Source: Methylobacterium sp. E-045 (GTDB taxonomy: Bacteria; Pseudomonadota; Alphaproteobacteria; Rhizobiales; Beijerinckiaceae). From it: 34,734 nucleotides of DNA. The notes under the pieces are model-generated. The model was not told the DNA's origin. It did no database searches and worked only from the letters and a program-made list of their open reading frames with translations. Shown here piece by piece: positions 1 through 7,483 of the stretch. Positions within the stretch are counted from its first letter, which is position 1, and every line of letters starts with the position of its first letter. Location of the stretch: positions 1-34,734 of the forward strand of contig NZ_JAKSYE010000102.1 in assembly GCF_022829685.1 (NCBI RefSeq), read 5' to 3'. The position numbers and the translations under genes were made by a program.

Positions 1-138
1 GGGTCGAGCGGCTGATCGGACGCCTCAAGCAATATCGCCGCATCGCCACCCGCTACGAGAAGCGGGCCACAAACTACCTCGCCATGGTCACCCTCGGCAT
101 GACCATGCTCTGGCTCACATGACTTTGCAGAGACGCCC
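1..138 (+). mobile_element. 3' end of an IS5-type insertion sequence (truncated by window edge)
   Basis: The reading frame from base 3 to 122 encodes the last 39 residues of an IS5-family transposase, with the typical tail VERLIGRLKQYRRIATRYEK followed by a hydrophobic MVTLGMTMLWLT end. The bases just after the stop (about 121-138, GACTTTGCAGAGACGCCC) look like the terminal inverted repeat of this group. The other end lies outside the window, so the exact element and target duplication cannot be set. This copy is distinct from the IS5-type element at 26918-28243. Confidence 0.75.
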
Positions 139-258
139 TAGGCTTCGGTCGCTGAGGGCATCACATGCAGTGCCCGGTTCGGCCCTGCTACCTTACGGCA
201 CATCCGGTCGGCGAAGACTGACGCGTTCTTCCAATGAAATCAGAATTGGAAATCATCG

Positions 259-1248
259 ATGACACGAGTTGCAGTCGTGACGGGAGGAAGCGCCGGCATC
301 GGTCTGGCCACCGCCGAGGCGCTGGCCCGGAAGGGGTGGTCCGTCGCCATCGTGGCTCGCGATCCCGAACGCCTTGAAGAGGCTGTAACGTTTCTGCGCC
401 GGTATGGCGGTTCCGTACTGTCGATCTCGGTCGACGTGGCGGATGCCACGGCTGTCGATGCTGCGGCCGACCGGGTCGAGCGCGATCTCGGACCGATCAC
501 GGCCTGGGTGAATAATGCCATGTCGACCGTAGTGGCACCCGCGGATCGGATCAGCGCCGCGGAATACGCCCGCGTCACCGCCACGACCTATCTCAGCCAA
601 GTCCACGGCACCCTCGCCGCGTTGCGCCACATGAAACCACGCGGTCGCGGCACAATCATCCAGGTCTCGTCGGGCCTCGCCATCCGGGCAGCGCCACTCC
701 AGGCCGCCTATTGCGGCGCCAAGTTTGCGGTGACTGGCTTCACCGATGCCCTACGCTCCGAACTGATCGCGGACCGTATTGATGTGGCCCTGTCAGTCAT
801 CTACCTCCCGGCGGTGAACACGCCGCAATTCGGATGGTCCCGCAATCATACCGGACAACAACAGATGGCGCCTGATCCGGTCTTCGATCCTCGGCTTTGT
901 GCCGATGCCATCGTTCATGCGATCGAACATCCGTCCCGCGAAGTCTGGGTCGGGCGCAGCACGCTGATGATGGCCCTGGGTCAAGCCGTGGCGCCAAGCT
1001 ATGCCGATCGCAAAGCGAGCGACATGCGGGATGTGCAGCTTGGCGGCCCCATCCCCGAAAGGTCGGGCAACCTCGATGAGCCGGTTGCAGGCCCCGCCGC
1101 CATTGACGGTCGATGGACCGATCGCGTGTTGCCGACGCGAACCGAATTCTTCACCAGCCGCCAGCGTGACGCGTTCCTGATGGCGGCCGCCGGTGGGATG
1201 GTTGCGCTGTCAGCGCTGCTGCCGCGATTGGGACGATTCCGGCGATGA
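259..1248 (+). CDS. SDR-family NAD(P)-dependent oxidoreductase
   Basis: A 329-residue classical short-chain dehydrogenase/reductase. The dinucleotide-binding motif TGGSAGIG is at residues 8-15, the NNA motif at 85-87, the catalytic serine in VSS at 136-138, and the YxxxK pair is Y151 and K155. The Rossmann domain takes up about the first 200 residues. The C-terminal 90 residues are an extension ending in a hydrophobic stretch (about 305-322) before a basic tail, which could be a membrane anchor. Members of this long subgroup act on varied alcohols and ketones, so the substrate is unknown. The gene stands alone between the IS5 end and the convergent DJ-1-type gene. The family call is secure and the function is not. 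Confidence 0.9.
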   Translation: MTRVAVVTGGSAGIGLATAEALARKGWSVAIVARDPERLEEAVTFLRRYGGSVLSISVDVADATAVDAAADRVERDLGPITAWVNNAMSTVVAPADRISAAEYARVTATTYLSQVHGTLAALRHMKPRGRGTIIQVSSGLAIRAAPLQAAYCGAKFAVTGFTDALRSELIADRIDVALSVIYLPAVNTPQFGWSRNHTGQQQMAPDPVFDPRLCADAIVHAIEHPSREVWVGRSTLMMALGQAVAPSYADRKASDMRDVQLGGPIPERSGNLDEPVAGPAAIDGRWTDRVLPTRTEFFTSRQRDAFLMAAAGGMVALSALLPRLGRFRR

Positions 1249-1256
1249 GACGCAGC

Positions 1257-1274
1257 GACGGCGCTTTCGCCGTC
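1257..1274 (+). terminator. Hairpin after the SDR gene
   Basis: A perfect 7-bp stem (GACGGCG / CGCCGTC) with a CTTT loop starts 8 bases after the SDR stop. It has no T-tract on the plus strand, so it is only a likely terminator. Confidence 0.45.
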
Positions 1275-1353
1275 CCGTCATCAAGCCCCACCCCTCGCCT
1301 GCCGTTGAGAGGCGCTTGCGCCTTTACCGGGGATCCGAATCGACTTCGAGAAA

Positions 1354-1389
1354 GATCCGGAGGTGGGAGAGCGGCTCCACCTCCGGATC
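1354..1389 (-). terminator. 13-bp perfect hairpin, terminator of the DJ-1-type gene
   Basis: The arms GATCCGGAGGTGG and CCACCTCCGGATC pair perfectly around a 10-base loop. On the minus strand the stem is followed by a pyrimidine-rich TTTCTC run, and it lies 33 bases after the stop of the DJ-1-type gene. It fits an intrinsic terminator serving the minus strand and perhaps also the convergent SDR gene. Confidence 0.6.
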
Positions 1390-1421
1390 GACGGTGGACT
1401 GAGGACGCGACGCGACGCGAA

Positions 1422-2108
1422 TTAGGCGCGTTTCTTCAGACTGTCGAGAAGGGCCTCAGCCGCCGGGCCCGAGGATGCCGGGTTCTGCCCGGTGATCAGG
1501 AGACCATCTTCCACCACATACGGGTGCCAATCGGCGATCTTGCTGAAGTGACCGCCGAGACGCGTCAGCTCGTCCTCGACGAGGAACGGCACGATGGTCG
1601 TGAGCTGCACGGCGTCTTCCTCCGAATTCGTGAAGCCCGTCACCTTTCTGCCGCGCACGAGGGGTTTGCCGTCTTCGGTCGTGACGTGCCTTAGGACGCC
1701 TGGGGCATGACAGACGAGCGCGATGGGTTTGCCGGCCCTGACCGTCGTCTCGATGAGCCGCCGGGAGGCCGGATCCTCAGCAAGGTCCCACAAGGGGCCA
1801 TGACCACCAGGATAGAACACGGCATCGAACCCGCCCTGCGAGACGCCGTCGAGACGCACCGTGCTGGAGAGGGCAGCCTTCGCATCCGCGTCAGCTTCGA
1901 ACCGCCGTGTCGCGTCGGTCTGGAATCCGGGCTCGTTGCTCTTCGGGTCGAGGGGCGGCTCGCCCCCCTTGGGTGAGGCCAGCACGATGTCGGCACCGGC
2001 ATCCCGGAACACGTAGTAGGGCGCGGCCAGCTCCTCCAGCCAGAATCCGGTCTTGCGGCCGGTGCTGCCGAGCTCGTCGTGCGAGGTGAGAACAATCAGG
2101 ATCTTCAT
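1422..2108 (-). CDS. DJ-1/PfpI-family protein (type 1 glutamine amidotransferase-like, putative glyoxalase III or chaperone)
   Basis: A 228-residue member of the DJ-1/PfpI superfamily. It carries the nucleophile elbow ALVCHAPG with Cys133-His134, the GGHG turn at 101-104, and the conserved glutamate region GFWLEEL around 21-27. Relatives act as glutathione-independent glyoxalases on methylglyoxal, or as Hsp31-type chaperones. I chose the start at 2108 (MKILIVLTSHDELG) because it aligns with the family N-terminus and follows a GGAAAA stretch; longer starts up to 2162 have no ribosome site. A 15-bp operator identical to the one before the neighbouring NemR-like gene lies 59 bases upstream, so reactive-electrophile control is likely. 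The exact reaction is inferred. Confidence 0.85.
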   Translation of the reverse strand: MKILIVLTSHDELGSTGRKTGFWLEELAAPYYVFRDAGADIVLASPKGGEPPLDPKSNEPGFQTDATRRFEADADAKAALSSTVRLDGVSQGGFDAVFYPGGHGPLWDLAEDPASRRLIETTVRAGKPIALVCHAPGVLRHVTTEDGKPLVRGRKVTGFTNSEEDAVQLTTIVPFLVEDELTRLGGHFSKIADWHPYVVEDGLLITGQNPASSGPAAEALLDSLKKRA

Positions 2109-2166
2109 GTCGGGTTTTTTCCATTGCGCGGTCATGGGTGACGGCGACTGGCTCGACCGCATTTAG

Positions 2167-2181
2167 TAGACCAGTCGTCTA
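2167..2181. promoter_or_regulatory. TetR/NemR-type operator upstream of the DJ-1-type gene
   Basis: The sequence TAGACCAGTCGTCTA is an interrupted palindrome (TAGAC, 5 bases, GTCTA). The same 15 bases occur again at 2850-2864 before the tetR-type gene. It resembles the E. coli NemR box as I remember it (TAGACC...GGTCTA). Confidence 0.75.
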
Positions 2182-2226
2182 TAAATCAGCCACGGCGTAG
2201 TTTGGGCCTTGCCGTCAGAAACCAAT

Positions 2227-2829
2227 TTAGTGTGCGGGAAGGCTCAGAATGCGCCGCGTGGTCGCCGACGCGGTCTCAAATGGTGCGGGCGTGCGACGGA
2301 TCTTCGCCATCAGGCTCGCGCCCATCCATAGGTAATAAAGCATCTCGGCTGTCGCGTACGGTTTGTCTTCAATCACGACGGACCCCTCGGCCACGCCAGC
2401 CTCGATGGCACGTGCCAACCGTTCGATGATACCAGTCGTCCCACTCTTGAGCGCGAGGCGCATAGCCTCCGACAGATCGGAGACCTCTGCCGCGAGCTTG
2501 ATCGCGAGGCACTTGCCTTGGCAGTCGAGGCTACCCTGGCTGTCCTGCCATCGCTGCCAGTAATTCATCAGGCGCACGGCATGACTGAGGCCGGGCTCTG
2601 CAAGGGTCGAGTCGAGAGCCGTGAGATAGTCTTCGAAGTAGCCCGCCAGCAGCGCTTCGCCGAAAGCCTCCTTCGAGCCGAAGTAGTGATAGAACGACCC
2701 TTTCGGCACCCCGGCGGAGACCAGGATCTCGTTGAGACCGACCGCCGAGAATCCCTTCGCCGCCATGATCTGCTGGGCGGCGGCGAGGATGTTCTGCCGG
2801 ACGTCGATGGTATCGCGGGCAACGCTCAT
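2227..2829 (-). CDS. nemR: TetR/AcrR-family repressor, NemR-like electrophile sensor
   Basis: A 200-residue TetR repressor. The N-terminal helix-turn-helix spans about residues 10-56 and ends in VPKGSFYHYFGSKEAFG, which is nearly identical to E. coli NemR. Further NemR-like stretches are CLAIKLAAEVSDLSEAMR and YYLWMGASLMAKI. The redox cysteine (C106) and lysine (K175) of E. coli NemR align with C107 and K176 here, and an extra cysteine, C103, is present. NemR is released from DNA by methylglyoxal, quinones and hypochlorite. I chose the start at 2829 because the reading frame upstream has no family homology and runs through the operator at 2850-2864, which sits 21 bases upstream and implies autorepression. 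It is transcribed in the same direction as the DJ-1-type gene, its likely target. Confidence 0.88.
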   Translation of the reverse strand: MSVARDTIDVRQNILAAAQQIMAAKGFSAVGLNEILVSAGVPKGSFYHYFGSKEAFGEALLAGYFEDYLTALDSTLAEPGLSHAVRLMNYWQRWQDSQGSLDCQGKCLAIKLAAEVSDLSEAMRLALKSGTTGIIERLARAIEAGVAEGSVVIEDKPYATAEMLYYLWMGASLMAKIRRTPAPFETASATTRRILSLPAH

Positions 2830-2849
2830 GACGATAACATAAACACAAT

Positions 2850-2864
2850 TAGACCAGTCGTCTA
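2850..2864. promoter_or_regulatory. TetR/NemR-type operator upstream of the nemR-like gene
   Basis: An exact second copy of TAGACCAGTCGTCTA, 21 bases before the repressor start. This placement is typical of an autoregulated TetR gene. Confidence 0.8.
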
Positions 2865-2981
2865 GAGAGGGTGTAGAAAATGGTCGCTTTGGTTGTTCGA
2901 CGCCGCCGACCGCCCTCAACCGCTCGGGCGAACGGAGGCGGACCGCGCAAGGCGGCCCGGCAAACCGGATTTCGGGACCGC

Positions 2982-3344
2982 TCAGTTCCAAGTGTGAAGC
3001 AAGGTGCGCCAATCATCGCCCTGGCGCTCCAAGACATTGACCCAGTTGCCACCGTAGCTCTGCGTGTCTCCGCTTTCACCCGGACCGTTCAATTGCCAGC
3101 GTCCCGTCAGGAGGAGGGTCTCACCCTTCAGAGTGGCATCCTCGACCGTGATCTTATGGTCCTTGAACCCCTTGCTCTGCAGGTCGGCGAAGAAGGCGGC
3201 AATGCCCTCCGGACCCTGGACGGACGTGCCACCGGCCGGGATCACCTTGCCGTCGCGGCTATAGAGTTCCCCCAGCGCGGCGGTATCGCCCTTGTTGAAG
3301 GTTTGGTCCCAGATATCGGCGATAGCTTGGCCTTGAAAGCTCAT
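2982..3344 (-). CDS. NTF2-like (SnoaL/SgcJ/DUF4440 type) small protein
   Basis: A 120-residue protein with the alpha plus beta pattern of the NTF2-like fold: a start helix (IADIWDQTFNKGDTAALGELY), an acidic turn YSRDGKVIPAGG, the PEGIAAFFADLQSKG helix, then alternating strands ending in WRTLLHTWN. The start at 3344 follows an AAGGGA ribosome site. Such proteins are often small enzymes or lyase-like domains and the specific role cannot be read from sequence. It has no signal peptide. It sits upstream of the nemR-like gene on the same strand, but the separate operator before that gene suggests separate transcription. Confidence 0.75.
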   Translation of the reverse strand: MSFQGQAIADIWDQTFNKGDTAALGELYSRDGKVIPAGGTSVQGPEGIAAFFADLQSKGFKDHKITVEDATLKGETLLLTGRWQLNGPGESGDTQSYGGNWVNVLERQGDDWRTLLHTWN

Positions 3345-3541
3345 TGGATGTCCCTTGCATGGCGATGCGGAGGCACCGCCTCAGTAATGATCGATACCGA
3401 ACGGCCTCGTAGGGCATCAACGAAAGCGGTCGCTTCCCCGTTGCCCAAGAGTGCTTGAGAGGACGCAAGCATCCACACGCCCTCTCCATCACGTCAACGA
3501 GAAGGCCAGCGTCTCGGTGCTGTCTGCACCTTTGGTCTTGT

Positions 3542-5278
3542 TCAGTTCTTCTGGTGGCCGATGGCCCAGACATAGGCGGCGAGCGCATCAACCTGTGCGC
3601 CCGTGAGCTCAACGCCGCCCATGGGGGGCATTGCTCCCGGATGTTTCTTCGGTTCGGGCACGCCGTCGAGAATGGTCTTCTTGAGACCGGCGAGGCTGCC
3701 GTCGCTCCAGTCCCATTCTCCTGCCGTCAGCGATGGACCGATCGGGCCGCCGCCGGCGTCACCGCCATGACAACCCGCGCAAGTACCGCCGGCCTCTTCG
3801 CCGCGAAAGATGCGTCCGCCGAGCACCACCTGTTCGGGGTTCCCCCCCGGAGGTGTGGGCAGCGTCACGCCTGCATTCGGGTCCATGCCCTCCGGCGGCG
3901 GCGTCATTGCTGCCGAGCCGACGGCCACGGTCACGCGCGGCGCGGCCTCGATCTTCGCCGACCGGTCGCCCGCGTAGGTGACCTTCCAGATGCGGCCGGC
4001 CTGATCGTCCGCGATGTAAAGTGCCCCCTCAGGACCGACCGTCAGGCCCGAGGGACGATGAGCGGCGCGACCAGGCTCCTTGATCCTGCCTGCGAAGCCG
4101 TCGGCGAAGACCACGTAGTCTCCGTCTGCCTTGCCATCTTTCAGCGGCTGGAAAACCAGGTTGAAGCCGTCCTGCGGCGCAGGTGCGCGGTTCCAGGAGC
4201 CGTGGAACGCGATGAAGGCGCCGCCCTGATAGGCTTTCGGGAACAGGTCAGAGAGATAGATCTCCATATCGTTCGGCGCCCAATGCGCCGGAAATGCCGC
4301 TACGGGACCCTGCTTCCCGGCACAGACCCCGATCTCCTTGCCGCCGTCACCGCCATATTCCGGTGCCAGCACGAGCTTCTTCTGCGTCGGGTCATAGTAA
4401 CAGTAGGGCCAGCCGAAATCGGACCCCTTCTTGACCTCGACAACCTCCTCGGATGGCAGCTCTGCGGCTTGCTTGGCCGTGTAGAGCTTGCCCCAGCTCT
4501 CGGCGAGCTGGTCGCGTCCGTGCTGGGTGGCGAACAGTCGTCCGTCAGCATCGAACGAGAGGCCTTCGCCGTTTCTCAGTCCCGTCGCGTAGCGCTCCTT
4601 CGGCGAGAAGGTCTGGCCCGCCTTGTTGGCGTCGTAGCGCCAGACGCCGGCGCGCGTCTCCAGTTCGACGCAAGGGTCGGCCCCTTTGATCCCGGTCATG
4701 CGGTTCTTGGGCTGACAGCTGTTGGTGGCCGAGCCGACGCCGATGTAAAGCCCGCCGTCCTTCCCGATGGTGAAGGGATGCATGGGGTGGTCGCCGGTCG
4801 ATGGAATGCCGGAGACGATCACTTCCGGATCGCCCATGGGGGCGATGCGATCGGTCGGTAGCGTGAAACGCACGATCTTGTCGTCCATCTCGGCGTAGAG
4901 CTTTCCGTCATGAATCTCCAGGCCGGTACCGCCGGCCGAACCGGTCTTGGTGGTGCCGCCGAAGCGCTCGACGACGTCGGCCTTGCCGTCACCGTCATTG
5001 TCCTTGAGCGCGTAGAGGAAACCACCGTCGTCCGGCTTGTTCTTGTAGTACGGGCCACTCCAGGTGTTGGCGTAGACGACGCCATTCGGTGCCACCGCGA
5101 TATGCCGTGCGTGGCCGAGGCCGTCGGCGAAGACGGTGGCGGAGAAACCTGGTGGGAGTGTCACGGAGTCTCTGGCAGGCTCCTGTGCCGCAGCGCGGAG
5201 ACCGGCCCCCGTCGCCAATGCCCCCGAAGCGAGCAGTGCGGTGTAGGCAGCGCGGTGGAGTTTCGATCGAAGTTTCAT
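3542..5278 (-). CDS. Secreted sugar/sorbosone-type dehydrogenase beta-propeller with C-terminal cytochrome c domain
   Basis: A 578-residue exported protein. A signal peptide covers about residues 1-31 (basic start, hydrophobic core, AAA-Q cleavage region). Residues 35-450 form a six-bladed propeller of the soluble PQQ glucose/sorbosone dehydrogenase type, with typical pieces such as LPPGFSATVFADGLGHAR, GLRNGEGLSFD, GSWNRAPA and RPSGLTVGPEGALYIADD. A cytochrome c domain follows, with haem motif CAGCH at 500-504 and a probable methionine ligand in MPPMGG near 550-553. The fused layout suggests periplasmic oxidation of a sugar or aldehyde with electron transfer through the haem. PQQ use is inferred from the family. 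It lies downstream of a second propeller gene on the same strand, separated by 88 bases that hold strong hairpins. Confidence 0.85.
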   Translation of the reverse strand: MKLRSKLHRAAYTALLASGALATGAGLRAAAQEPARDSVTLPPGFSATVFADGLGHARHIAVAPNGVVYANTWSGPYYKNKPDDGGFLYALKDNDGDGKADVVERFGGTTKTGSAGGTGLEIHDGKLYAEMDDKIVRFTLPTDRIAPMGDPEVIVSGIPSTGDHPMHPFTIGKDGGLYIGVGSATNSCQPKNRMTGIKGADPCVELETRAGVWRYDANKAGQTFSPKERYATGLRNGEGLSFDADGRLFATQHGRDQLAESWGKLYTAKQAAELPSEEVVEVKKGSDFGWPYCYYDPTQKKLVLAPEYGGDGGKEIGVCAGKQGPVAAFPAHWAPNDMEIYLSDLFPKAYQGGAFIAFHGSWNRAPAPQDGFNLVFQPLKDGKADGDYVVFADGFAGRIKEPGRAAHRPSGLTVGPEGALYIADDQAGRIWKVTYAGDRSAKIEAAPRVTVAVGSAAMTPPPEGMDPNAGVTLPTPPGGNPEQVVLGGRIFRGEEAGGTCAGCHGGDAGGGPIGPSLTAGEWDWSDGSLAGLKKTILDGVPEPKKHPGAMPPMGGVELTGAQVDALAAYVWAIGHQKN

Positions 5279-5324
5279 GACCGACCTCTTCGAAGCTCCT
5301 GGCTTCGTCGATAGAGGAAAGAAC

Positions 5325-5358
5325 GGGCGGTCTGGGGATCAGACCCCGCCCGGGCGGG
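5325..5358. terminator. Overlapping GC-rich hairpins between the two propeller genes
   Basis: A stem with a bulge (GGGCGG...TCTG paired with CAGACCCCGCCC, 5325-5351) overlaps a perfect 14-bp palindrome, CCCGCCCGGGCGGG (5345-5358). The two structures exclude each other. They lie between two codirectional genes, so this may be a terminator or attenuator that lowers expression of the downstream dehydrogenase. Confidence 0.4.
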
Positions 5359-5366
5359 AATCGTAC

Positions 5367-6323
5367 TCACTCCTTCGGGAGCGGCATCGCGCGCAGCCGG
5401 AAAGCCTCGGGCTTCCTGCCCTTCTTATCGGGGTCGCTGAGATACCCGAGTTGTCCCTCGGTAACCCAGATTACGTCGCCCGCCAGCACGACGCCGGTGG
5501 GCCCGGCAAATTCCTTCACGGTCTCGATCTTGGCTTCGTCGCCGCTGACGGTGACACGGTCGAGGGTACCCTTGCCCTCCACCATGATGAATCCGTTCTT
5601 GTAGGGTTTCATTCCGTCCGGGTGGGTCAGCGGCCGGGAGGTCTTGAGCTTGGTGACCTTGCCGGCAACGTCACCCGCGATGCCGATTCGAAACAGTTCT
5701 CCCGAGACGTAGGTGTTGACGTAGAGGTTCCCGTCTTCGCCAAGCGCGATACCGTCGAGGCCGCCTTTCAGGGCGTCGTCCTTGACGAAGATCTCCAGTG
5801 CGTCCGCGCCAGGTTTGAGCATGAAGATCTCCGGACCCGCCGTGTTTGTGACATACAGGGTTCCGTCGGGACCAAAGGCGAAATCGTTGGCGACGGCGCT
5901 CTCGACCGGCAGCCTGAAAGCCGCCTTGAGCCCACCGGATTTCAGGTCGAACGCCTTAATCCAGGCGCCTTCGACGGCACTCGGACCTTTGATGCCGATC
6001 GCCGATGCGTCGTTCGAGGCCACCCACAGAGTGCCGCTCTTGTCGTCGGCGAGGACGCCGAACGTGGAGCGGGTGTCATGCTCCCCCGGCTTGAAGAATG
6101 GCGTCGGCGCCGATCCGTCCGGCGCGATACGCAGGACACCGCCGTCGGTGATGCTGCTGACGAACAGAACGCCATACGACGTGGCGGCGACGCTTTCCGG
6201 AAACGGTGCCGTGTCGGGCAGCGTCACCTCGGGCATGCCCGCAGCCCAAACGGAGCCGACGACCAATGACGCGGCAACCGACAACGCCGTCGTTACCCCC
6301 CATCGCTGAATCTTGCGTTTCAT
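5367..6323 (-). CDS. Exported SMP-30/NHL-type beta-propeller protein
   Basis: A 318-residue protein with a clear signal peptide (MKRKIQRWGVTTALSVAASL, then an Ala-rich cleavage region near residue 28). The rest is repeated propeller strands of the SMP-30/gluconolactonase/NHL kind (GVLRIAPDGS, GPDGTLYVTNTAG, LGEDGNLYVNTYVSGELFRI, GVVLAGDVIWVTEGQLGYL). It may be a lactonase or a binding partner for the dehydrogenase encoded next to it; catalytic metal ligands could not be assigned with certainty. I chose the start at 6323, which is preceded by AAGGAAGGG at a good distance; upstream residues in the frame do not look like protein. It is divergent from the LysR gene, with a 22-bp palindrome between them. 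Confidence 0.8.
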   Translation of the reverse strand: MKRKIQRWGVTTALSVAASLVVGSVWAAGMPEVTLPDTAPFPESVAATSYGVLFVSSITDGGVLRIAPDGSAPTPFFKPGEHDTRSTFGVLADDKSGTLWVASNDASAIGIKGPSAVEGAWIKAFDLKSGGLKAAFRLPVESAVANDFAFGPDGTLYVTNTAGPEIFMLKPGADALEIFVKDDALKGGLDGIALGEDGNLYVNTYVSGELFRIGIAGDVAGKVTKLKTSRPLTHPDGMKPYKNGFIMVEGKGTLDRVTVSGDEAKIETVKEFAGPTGVVLAGDVIWVTEGQLGYLSDPDKKGRKPEAFRLRAMPLPKE

Positions 6324-6341
6324 GCGGCATCCCTTCCTTGC

Positions 6342-6363
6342 GCTATGCTCGAACGAGCATAGC
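6342..6363. promoter_or_regulatory. 22-bp near-perfect palindrome in the divergent propeller/LysR promoter region
   Basis: Arms GCTATGCTCG and CGAGCATAGC pair completely around AA. It lies 18 bases before the propeller gene start and 110 bases before the lysR-type start. It is probably an operator of the divergent LysR regulator. Its outer geometry (CTAT, 12 bases, ATAG) also equals that of the Mo-box-like sites further right, but its inner arms are GC-rich. Confidence 0.6.
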
Positions 6364-6473
6364 CCTGACCACGATGAGCCGACCGAGAAAAGGCGACAAC
6401 CGTGGAAGTGAGAGTTCATCAGCCATATACCGCGGCTCGCACCTACTTAAAATGAATTCGCTTTAGGCCTTCC

Positions 6474-7421
6474 ATGACAGAAAGTATGAATACGGTGCCT
6501 TTCGATGGCCGTCTCCTCAGTGGGATCGGCGTCCTCTCCGCTGTCGTGCGGGCCGGAAATTTTCTTCGAGCGGCGCAGGCCATGGGGCTCACGCAACCTG
6601 CCGTCAGCCGGGCGGTTTCCCGGCTGGAGCAACGGATCGGGATACGCCTGTTCCACCGGACATCCCGGTCGGTCACGCTGACCGACGAGGGCCGACGCTT
6701 CTACGAGACCGTCGTCCCGCTGCTGGCCGGCATCGAAGCGGCGGCGGCGGATGCACGACAGACGACGAACGCCGTCAACGGTCTGTTGCGGGTCAATGCC
6801 GACCGAATTTTTGCTCAATACGTTCTGACCCCTGCGGTTCAGCCGTTCCTCACGCTGCATCCGGACCTGAGTGTCGAGATCGTTGTTCAGGAACGGCTCG
6901 GAGATCTCGTCGCGGACGGGTTCGATGTCGCGATCCACTTTGGTGATCCTCAGCCGACCACGCTCGTATGCGAACGCCTGATGGATGTTCCGGTGGTGAC
7001 CTGTGCCGCGCCGGAATATCTCAAATCACATGGCGCTCCCGGTCGGCCACGTGATCTCGAACACGGCCATGAATGCATCCTGATGCGTAATCCAAGTACC
7101 GGCAGAGCATTCGATTGGGAGTTCGTCGGGAACGGCGAGATCGTTTCCGTAGCGGTTTCAGGACGTCTGACCGTGAACGATGCCGGCTCACTTTTGGGCG
7201 CTTGCTTAGGCGGACAAGGAATTGGTCAGCCTTTGGAAATTTATGCCCAGACGTACATAGCAGAGGGCCGACTCGTTCGACTGCTCACCGGATGGTCGGA
7301 AGAAACCTTCCCCGTACATATTTATCATCACGACCTGAGAACCGCCCCGGCGCGGATCAAGGAGTTTCTACGGTACGTCTCGCAGATTTGTTCATCTCGG
7401 TGGAAGCCATCAGCATTATAA
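6474..7421 (+). CDS. LysR-family transcriptional regulator
   Basis: A 315-residue LysR regulator. The winged helix-turn-helix spans about residues 16-75, with the family signature AAQAMGLTQPAVSRAVSRLE and LFHRTSRSVTLTDEGRRFYE. The effector domain follows (about 95-305), with the usual DGFDVAIHFGDP and GACLGGQGIGQPLEIYAQ elements of the subgroup that controls small dehydrogenase operons. It is divergent from the two propeller genes and convergent with the aldehyde dehydrogenase at 7484, so the propeller operon is the most likely target. The palindrome at 6342-6363 is a candidate site. The effector is unknown. Confidence 0.9.
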   Translation: MTESMNTVPFDGRLLSGIGVLSAVVRAGNFLRAAQAMGLTQPAVSRAVSRLEQRIGIRLFHRTSRSVTLTDEGRRFYETVVPLLAGIEAAAADARQTTNAVNGLLRVNADRIFAQYVLTPAVQPFLTLHPDLSVEIVVQERLGDLVADGFDVAIHFGDPQPTTLVCERLMDVPVVTCAAPEYLKSHGAPGRPRDLEHGHECILMRNPSTGRAFDWEFVGNGEIVSVAVSGRLTVNDAGSLLGACLGGQGIGQPLEIYAQTYIAEGRLVRLLTGWSEETFPVHIYHHDLRTAPARIKEFLRYVSQICSSRWKPSAL

Positions 7422-7483
7422 GACGATAGGCCTGACGTATATCATAGCATAGACTAGGACGCACGGCCGTCACTGAGTCAATC

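Noticed and set aside
3455..4861. Plus-strand frame of 468 codons opposite the cytochrome c-fused dehydrogenase
   Set aside because: Antisense shadow; the minus-strand frame has a signal peptide, propeller motifs and a haem site.
7428..7452. GTATATCATAG stretch resembling half a Mo-box
   Set aside because: It lies between two convergent gene ends and has the wrong spacing for a partner half-site.
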